From Gibbula magus (taxonomy: Eukaryota > Mollusca > Gastropoda > Trochida > Trochidae): 64,000 nucleotides of DNA. Positions 57,514 through 64,000 of the stretch are shown here, piece by piece (position 1 is the first letter of the stretch; each line of letters begins with the position of its first letter). Made by a program: the position numbers and the translations under genes. The notes below the pieces were generated by a model that saw nothing but the letters and a program-made list of their open reading frames with translations, was not told where the DNA came from and did not search any database. The stretch is taken from NCBI GenBank assembly GCA_936450465.1, contig OW388302.1:62223392-62287391 (forward strand), written 5' to 3'.

Positions 57514-58579
57514 AGGCACCGTCCGCGGGTATTTTTCATCTTGTATTTTGATGAGATTAACAGTCTTAATCTACAAACTAGAATATCCTCTCTGATTCCG
57601 TCTCCTCAAGATGCCCCCGTCCTTTTGAATCAATTAATGGAAAATGCTCGAGGAGCAGGGAATTCATGAAAAATAATCAGTGAGTATTCTATTTGAACCC
57701 ATGCCTGCCGTTATGGACCTCGCAATTATTTTGCATTTTAAATATAATTCACTTATTAATATGGCACACTTATGGGACAATAAGAATGTCCGTGAGTGTT
57801 TTGTTTCGATTGTATAGCAATATCACAACGATCTAACCATCACAAAATGCTTACATGATTTTATTTATAAACTATTACGCACGAAATCATTTTAAGGCTG
57901 TAATCTTTCTCGAATATTAAAGTAATACCGACACGAGAGCTTGGAGCAGATTAAACATCACTTCAAAGTTACAAAGTATTCCAACATGAAACCGACTTGG
58001 TCTGAATGATACCAGGGACTAATTTGAACGTACAGTATACACGTCTTTAGCGAGCGGTCAGTTGCCTTTGATGACGTCATTTCCGGTTATCGCATGCCTT
58101 AGGGGACTTTTAAGATTGATAATGTACTCGATATGGGCGTCTGTAAATACCGCATCCGCGTTTGAAATTCACTTCCGGTTTCAATTTGGTCGCCGGGAGC
58201 CCGGATGCGCTACGGATATTCGGTGTTTCTTTAAAGCTTGACTCCAGCCACCGTGTTTGGTTGTGGGTGGTAGAACGGACATGCTCTTAATTGACTTGAA
58301 AGTGTGACGTCTTAACTTATCAAATATAATGTCGGCTGTCAATTTAAGTGCCATGTGACCTTTCGATGAGCTTCCTCACTTAATGTCAACTCAGTATTTT
58401 GGTTACAAATCAAAGTTTAAGTCGATTATTGAGACACCCTCATATCTTTGATCTTAATTGATAAATAACAACAACGGTGACGTTTCCGATAAGTATAAGA
58501 ATTTCGAGGTGACGGAGGTATAAGGCTGCTCCTAGAGGGGATGTCGGTCAGTAGGTCAGTCCACGGTGATGACATTACT
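57514..58579. other. Intron 5 sequence, nothing recognised
   Basis: No supported feature was seen. Confidence 0.3.
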
Positions 58580-58862
58580 CTACTCTACAGCGCGTTCGGC
58601 TTCGGATCAAGAGGTCCGGGGTCGAATTCCGCCAAGGGCAGGACACTTTTGTCTGCAGTAGAGAACTGTTCTACATGCAGTAAGGTTTGGGTGCAATGCT
58701 ACACTGAATTTCAGAGTAGTACACCCATGGTTCGCTAGTTCCAGTCGATGCTCGCAGGTTTCACCGCAATGCATAGCCATGGGGTGTTGCCGGCTTTTTC
58801 CCTGCCGTACTACTAGCAGCCGCGATATAAGTGAAATACTCTTGAAAGCGGCGTTAAAACCA
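58580..58862 (+). mobile_element. SINE family A, forward copy with expanded tail
   Basis: CGGCTTCGGATCAAGAGGTC and TCTGCAGTAGAGAACTGTTC are shared with the copy at 399-712. The A-box half of the head is altered. The 3' end GCGGCGTTAAAACCAACCTC passes directly into a CCTCA array. Confidence 0.8.
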
Positions 58863-59157
58863 ACCTCACCTCACCTCACCTCACCTCACCTCACCCCAGC
58901 CCAGCCCAGCCCAGCCCAGCCCAGCCCAGCCCAGCCCACCTCACCTCACCTCACCTCACCTCACCTCACCTCACCTCACCTCGCCTCACCTCACCTCACC
59001 TCACCTCACCTCAACCCACCCAACCTCACCCCATCCCACCCCACTCCAGCCCACCTCACCTCACCTCACCTCACCTCACCTCACCTCACCTCACCTCACC
59101 TCACCTCACCTCACCTAACCTAACCTCACCTCACCTCACCTCACCTCACCTCACCTA
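58863..59157. repeat. (CCTCA)n/(CCCAG)n pentamer array from a SINE tail
   Basis: About 295 bp of pentamers: CCTCA units flank a block of (CCCAG)9-10 and scattered CCCCA variants. It begins exactly where the family A SINE tail should be, so it is a tail microsatellite that has expanded. Confidence 0.95.
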
Positions 59158-59672
59158 CAGCTGCGTACCAAAAGTCTGTTCACCTTCCTGTGTAGTTCAG
59201 TTTGACCTATCTTTGAAGCATCAACGCGAAAACTAGACCGATCACTTGTTTGCACTATAAGATGACAGTGGAGTTTTCCATAACATAATCTGAATTGATA
59301 CCTCATAGTAAACAGTTACAATTTTTGCAGCTCTTCGAAGTGACCAGGGGTCAATATTTCACAGTTATTTACAGTTTTTATTTTCTTCTGTGAAAAGTTA
59401 CCAACTGGGTCAAAAAACACATCCATATATTTCCTCTTATACTCTTTCAGTGTATTTGTGATGAAATTGTTTTCATTTAGTCGATATGAAAACTTTTATT
59501 CGAAAATTAATGAAATTCTAATTTTCAAAATTTGACCACTTTGTTTTTACTTCATTATGCCAAATTTCACAAACATGCACCACTGTCGTCACGATCACTG
59601 GATATATACGTTTGAGAAATATTATTATAGTCATGGATCATGTATATATGATGATTCATTCACATTGTATGT

Positions 59673-59749
59673 TACGGAGGCCCATAGGGGACATAACGTA
59701 TTTTTTATAGTTTATTGCATTTCTTTATGTCCCCTATTGGGCCACCGTA
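59673..59749. mobile_element. 77-bp foldback in intron 5
   Basis: The arms TACGGAGGCCCATAGGGGAC and the inverse of GTCCCCTATTGGGCCACCGTA pair almost perfectly around a ~28-bp AT loop. No target duplication was identified. Confidence 0.6.
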
Positions 59750-59910
59750 GTATGTGGTGCAATTTTATTGACGTTACAATGAACCTCAATTTACATGATA
59801 TTTGCACTAAGATATATATGAAGATGAACAAACTTTCGACATGCAGCTGTACTCAACAGTCGATCAATGTTCACGAATCCGCCACTCAGTGTAGACTCCT
59901 CTCCTAACGT

Positions 59911-60195
59911 GCCACAAGAACTCTTCGCTCTCGGCAACAACACCTATTTTCTGTCCCAAGGATAAACTCTTCTACTTTTGGCAAGAGAACTTTCAAGTTT
60001 GCTGCAGCTGAGAAATGGAACGCTCTGCCCCCGAACTCAAACTAGCCCCTTCCGTTCAATCGTTCAAGACCAATCTCAAAACCCTTCTATTTTCCCAAAC
60101 CTACAGTTAAGCTATCATTTGCGCACAGAGCATACTTCAGTGTGAATTGCTGCGCGTTACAAGTGCATGTATTCTTATTATTTATTATTATTAAG
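59911..60195 (+). pseudogene. 3' end of a non-LTR retrotransposon (LINE)
   Basis: Translation from 59911 gives RTLRSRQQHLFSVPRINSST then FGKRTFKFAAAEKWNALPP. After a one-base frameshift it continues ELKLAPSVQSFKTNLKTLLF and stops at 60108-60110. This VPR .. G.R.F..AA..WN.LP .. SFK..LKT.LF pattern is the well-known C-terminus of reverse transcriptase polyproteins of CR1/L2-like LINEs. A short 3' region ending in TTATTATTATTA (about 60193) matches the microsatellite tail of such elements. It is 5'-truncated, as dead LINE copies usually are, and broken by the frameshift. Confidence 0.75.
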
Positions 60196-61950
60196 TCTAA
60201 GGAAGTCGGATATAAATCTTGTATGTATTTTTACATATGGAAGTATGAAGTGGGTACATGTTTTTGGCACCCTAAGACAGAATTTTTAGTTCAATGTACT
60301 CTTCTAATTGACTTTTCTATATATGACCCATTTATTAAAAAAAAAATGCTTCTAAGATTCACGTTTCAACAGTTTTCAATATTGTGATGAGCAGCAGTGA
60401 CGTATTACACATTGTCAAGTCTGAAATTTAGGATACGGTAATAAGCCTCAACGCTACATCGTATACATAATATATAACTGAAAGGTTAACCAGAATGTTC
60501 TACAGAAACGCCAAAGTGAATTCGGTTTTATTTCGGACCTTTTGTCCCTGTCAGTTACACTACCGAGGAACAGTGAGTGCTGTCGAATTATTCATTAAAC
60601 CTTTCAAATTTTTTTGTTTTCGTGACAATGAGTAACTTCATAAAGACGACGCCAGAAAACTTTCTGCATGTGTATGGATTCGCGTATATTTCATGCAAAT
60701 TTCATACATATTCACGTATTCTCTTGAAAAAACATCTCGTAACAGGACATAGATCATTAGAAAAACAGAATACGTTCCGTATGGCGACAGGGCCTAACGA
60801 GACAGCCAGCGCATCGCAATTTAGCGTCTCATGGTCGCATAACCATTATCCTTATACAATCCACGTCTCGAAAGATCCCGCGAGACCACGCGAGAACCTA
60901 CGAGAATGCAAAATATCTCTGATTGCAATCGACCATCAGGGTCTCTAGTGATTAGTCGGTTCAATAGAGTGGGCCTGATGAATAGAAACTGGCCAAAATG
61001 ACAATACCGTTTAACCCCAACGGTCTAAGCTAAACAGTATGTTGTCAGTTGCTGCTTTAGTTATGGGTAATATTTATATTCTGTAAGTTTCCAGTTCTCG
61101 CTTTCGTGTGTCACGCGAGAGGTCCCGAGATCGTTCTGAGCATGCGTGTTGTTTCCAATATGCCTTCTAAATGGTAATAGTTTTCAGGCAGTTTGTCAAT
61201 TATCATCACTTTCAATTCCACGACTTAATACCACCGTAAAAAAAGAACAAAGTCATTATAAGCGACACTACACGCATCTCAAGTAACAAAAGTCAAGGAA
61301 AAGACAATCTAACGCTTTAATGAAGGGTCGACTACAGGCCCCAGTTCGTGACAACTTTCTTTCTACAGCATGCTAAAGTCTCTAAAGTGGTAATTAGGAC
61401 AGTGCGTAATGGCGCTTCTGCAATCGTACTGGTCCTTTAATACCCTGAAATTTAGGAATGTTCCATTTTCTCAGATTTCCTTAGATTTTCTTTCGTTACC
61501 TCTATTACATAGCGGCCATTTTTAACTATTTTCATATATTCCCCTGGGGTTTGAATTTTGTAACACTTATGACGTCATTATTTGTGTCCATTGTAACAAC
61601 AATTAACCCCCTAAAAACAACTAGGAACAATCGGAACATCACCAAATTTTTATTAGCGCCAGCTATGATGATATAAATCACAAAACTACTCAAATTGGTT
61701 GTTATCAAGGCGGACTCGGACCATTACAAATGACGAAGGAGGAGATAGGGAACTAAATGATTTAGTGAGCATGTAGAGGGGGCCCTTTAACTATCTAGTT
61801 AGTGTTCGTTTAAGTGTGCCAACACCGTGACCACGAAGCTTATAATGAGTGATTTATCTAGGGTACAGGGCGTTACGATTGAATAATGTATTATGTAAAT
61901 TGTAACTAAATTTTCTTTTCGTAGTTTTCTCATGTGTTTCATCTTCTTCT
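60196..61950. other. Intron 5 sequence, nothing recognised
   Basis: No supported gene. The 123-codon frame at 60577-60948 has no family features and contains a short run of ATCCCGCGAGACCACGCGAG-type repetition. Confidence 0.3.
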
Positions 61951-62647
61951 GCAGCTCGGTAACCACGACGTTGACGATTGACAGCGACGTTTAATTCAGT
62001 CCTGTAGCGTACTGAACGATACCATTGCGTACTTCCCATGTATAAATTGTTACCAAATCTTGCCAGCAATGTTACCATGTATTTTCTATTGTTTCGCTAC
62101 TTGGTAACTATGAAGGTAACGTTTGACAGCAATGTTTAAATTAAGTGCTGCGTTGTGCCTACTAAGCGATACCACTGGGTGATTTATTTTTAAGTTGTTG
62201 TTGGCAAACTGTCCTACACGTGTACAATCTTGTTTCGCAACCTGGTACCATTGGATAATTTCTCTGTTTAAATTAGTGCCATGTGTTCTTTCTCGCGTGT
62301 TCCCGCGTGTTGTATCTTGCTTGCAACTTGGTAACCCTGAAGTTGACGATTTACAGCAAGGTTAATTTTGAGCGCTTTATTTAGCGTACCGGACGATTCC
62401 TCAGAATAATGTCTTTGTGTACCAAAATGTTCTTTCCGTATCTAGTTGTGAAACTTGAAAACCACGAATTTTATGATTGACAGCGACTTTTCTATTGAAT
62501 GCTTAATTGGGCATACAAAGCGAGACCATTGGATACTGTATGTGTGTAAACTGTTGCTATTCCCCCACTATTTCCACAATTGTATTGTATACGGAGTCTT
62601 GTTTTGTGTTTGTTCCAGTGGTTCGGCAACTTGGTCACTATGAAGTG
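61951..62647 (+). repeat. Degenerate tandem repeat carrying exon-6-boundary look-alikes
   Basis: Five decayed units each contain a phrase like TTCGCTACTTGGTAACTATGAA followed by TTGACGATTGACAGCGACGTTT and CGATACCATTGG. The phrases start near 61955, 62094, 62234, 62321 and 62446, and the near-perfect copy at 62619 follows. The first phrase resembles the beginning of exon 6 (TTCGGCAACATGGTCACTATG). Spacing varies from about 90 to 175 bp. Confidence 0.6.
62600..62647 (+). pseudogene. Duplicate 3' splice site and start of exon 6 (pseudo-exon)
   Basis: 48 bp (TGTTTTGTGTTTGTTCCAG then TGGTTCGGCAACTTGGTCAC and TATGAAGTG) are identical to 62673-62720 except for one base. The AG at 62617-62618 is a full copy of the true acceptor. 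Read in the exon 6 frame it gives WFGNLVTMKC and then TGA at 62649-62651. Use of this acceptor would therefore end the protein ten residues after the HEXXH motif, before the third zinc ligand. Confidence 0.85.
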
Positions 62648-62691
62648 CTGAGCGATGCTGTTAGATATCAACTGTTTTGTGTTTGTTCCAG

Positions 62692-62805
62692 TGGTTCGGC
62701 AACATGGTCACTATGAAGTGGTGGGATGACCTGTGGCTGAACGAGGGCTTCGCCAGTATCCTCATGTATCTCGCCATGGACAGCGTCTACCCAGAATGGA
62801 ATGTG
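62692..62805 (+). CDS. M1 aminopeptidase, exon 6 (third zinc ligand)
   Basis: 114 bp after the acceptor TTTGTTCCAG, phase 0, residues 461-498. It reads [20 protein letters not shown] then [18 protein letters not shown]. Glu478 in WLNEGFAS lies 18 residues after the second His of HEIAH, matching the HEXXH-X18-E zinc site. The donor is a weak GTCAGT at 62806; GTGGTC at 62803 is an alternative. No following exon is visible before 64000, so the remaining C-terminal half of the protein lies outside the window. Confidence 0.92.
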
Positions 62806-63514
62806 GTCAGTATCGGTCAAGGTCACGTGATATTATCAAGCCATTGAAATCGAAAATTTTAACTACGATCATAGCATTTTGCAGCATTTCTGCAATGCTG
62901 TCTGAGCACCATTGACATTTTCCCCAAATGGATATTGGAAAATAATATTCCGCCAGTCCCAGGGCTCGACTGTTTCAGACTAACTTTGGTTTATTAAAAC
63001 AATAAACCATTCATGACAGACACAGATACGTAATTCATTTCCAGAATGCCAGTAATTTTGTCCACTACGTGAAACATTTGTCAACTAGTATTTGGAACAT
63101 ACATGAACGATTTCATGGCTCTCGAACCCTTAGTTTTCTTCTGTATTATAACAAAAAATCACGAAGTTTTGTCAATGTTGAAAAGTTATTGTCGGTGGTG
63201 TGCTTATTTATAAATAGGTGTGCGCGAAACCAGTATAAATGATTTCCGCGGCCTTATAGTCAAACTATAGTGGGCTCTGATTTGCTAGCACACAACTGTT
63301 AAGGAAATGCTGCAAGGATGACATTAGCCAATGATGGAGGCTGTGCGTGTTGTGCCTTACGTAGGGAAGTTTGATATTGTATAGCATGTTGCCTTGTTAA
63401 TGCACCTCGAGGCCGTTGGTTCGAATCCAGCAGTGGATTCATATAAATATAATAACAGGAATTTTACCATTTTAAGTATTATTACTTCCTACTGCACATA
63501 TCACTGTTAATAAA
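62806..63514. other. Start of intron 6, nothing firm
   Basis: A B-box-like GGTTCGAATCC at 63417-63428, preceded by TATAGCATGTTGCC, hints at a decayed tRNA-like head, but no complete element can be drawn. Confidence 0.35.
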
Positions 63515-63960
63515 TCTTGATACGGTGGCCGAGTCGGCAAAGGCGTCAGGTTAGCAATCTAGCGAGCTTGAGGTGCCGGGTTCGAGTCCACCTGTGACCG
63601 GGTGTAAAAACCTTGGAGTCAACTTTGAGTGCGGACTCTTTCAGTGTTGTCGCAACCCCTAGTGTACAGTACACAACCCTGTGCACTTAAAAGAACCCAC
63701 GAATCCGTTGGTAAATGACCAGATGGTGGCCACATGAATACGTGCATACACCTAGTTGCAGGTACAGCAACGTGCAGTATCCTTGGACAAAATAATGTGA
63801 CTATGTGTCCTAGTTCACCCAGCTATGAATGGGTACCTCGTAAGGATGAGCATGGTAATTTAACTTGGTGCGCCTAGTGGCTGCAAAAGTTTCATACTCC
63901 AAATGGAGCTGAGATTGACAAAGAGTGTCGTTAACAAGTGACATCCAATGATCGGGGGCA
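63515..63960 (+). mobile_element. tRNA-derived SINE with family C core
   Basis: The head TACGGTGGCCGAGTCGGCAA (Leu/Ser-tRNA-like A box) and CCGGGTTCGAGTCCACC (B box) are followed by a ~350-bp body. The body contains the core CACCCAGCTATGAATGGGTA then CCTCGTAAGGATGAG, shared with 56865-57045 and, more distantly, 13791-13823. It is a SINE rather than a tRNA gene, because the stems do not close and the body continues far beyond tRNA length. Confidence 0.75.
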
Positions 63961-64000
63961 AACAGAGCACCTTTGAGCAGCTTAGCTGGATATTGGCGCT

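Noticed and set aside
58779..59123. Thr/Ser/Pro/His-rich protein
   Set aside because: The frame is a SINE end plus the CCTCA pentamer array.
60577..60948. 123-codon ORF as a gene
   Set aside because: No recognisable domain, AT-rich composition, within intron 5 and no splice or promoter context.
62455..62716. Small proteins ending in [12 protein letters not shown], seen twice
   Set aside because: The repeated peptide is the out-of-frame reading of the duplicated splice acceptor, not a gene.
63517..63600. tRNA-Leu or tRNA-Ser gene
   Set aside because: The tRNA-like part is followed by a 350-bp body shared with other SINEs, and the stems are not closed.

Overview
This is an AT-rich, repeat-laden eukaryotic genomic window with one 200-base run of N at 50148-50347. 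It is probably from a mollusc, and the SINE tails (a ggcgttaaa... ending running into CTCA or CCTCA repeats) look gastropod-like, perhaps abalone-like. That taxonomic call is inference from repeat style and could be wrong. There is no bacterial-type gene organisation. Only one host gene is clearly supported, plus one transposase ORF.

The host gene lies on the + strand and runs off the right edge. It encodes a type II membrane M1-family zinc aminopeptidase (aminopeptidase N-like). Six exons were found by joining reading frames across GT/AG junctions whose phases all agree: 7778-8607, 51277-51386, 52138-52301, 55457-55577, 56268-56422 and 62692-62805, for 498 codons so far. They contain a cytoplasmic tail, one membrane anchor, a Ser/Thr-rich stalk, the N-terminal M1 domain, the GAMEN exopeptidase motif and the HEXXH-X18-E zinc site, which is split between exons 5 and 6. 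Intron 1 is about 42.7 kb and holds most of the window.

The region 1-7777 is upstream sequence with SINEs, MITEs, foldbacks and a 35-bp minisatellite. Intron 1 (8608-51276) contains a short E-box-rich minisatellite just after the donor, several tandem arrays (21, 38/80, 29, 20, 47, 112 and 50 bp units), a 4.4-kb satellite of 55-bp units, a hAT element with an 8-bp target duplication, a complete mariner with perfect 26-bp terminal repeats, a triple-nested insertion at 32 kb, and many copies of a ~360-bp MITE that inserts at TTAA. Introns 2-5 are shorter, but repeats sit against their splice sites: a MITE ends 18 nt before exon 3, a 31-bp minisatellite runs into the exon 4 acceptor, and a degenerate tandem repeat upstream of exon 6 carries decayed look-alikes of the exon 6 boundary.

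The most unusual signal is that last region (61951-62720). The 3' splice site and first codons of the exon completing the aminopeptidase active site are present twice, 73 bp apart and nearly identical. The upstream copy leads into a stop after ten codons. Further degraded copies precede it. All exon calls rest on sequence and family motifs only; no transcript or database evidence was available.
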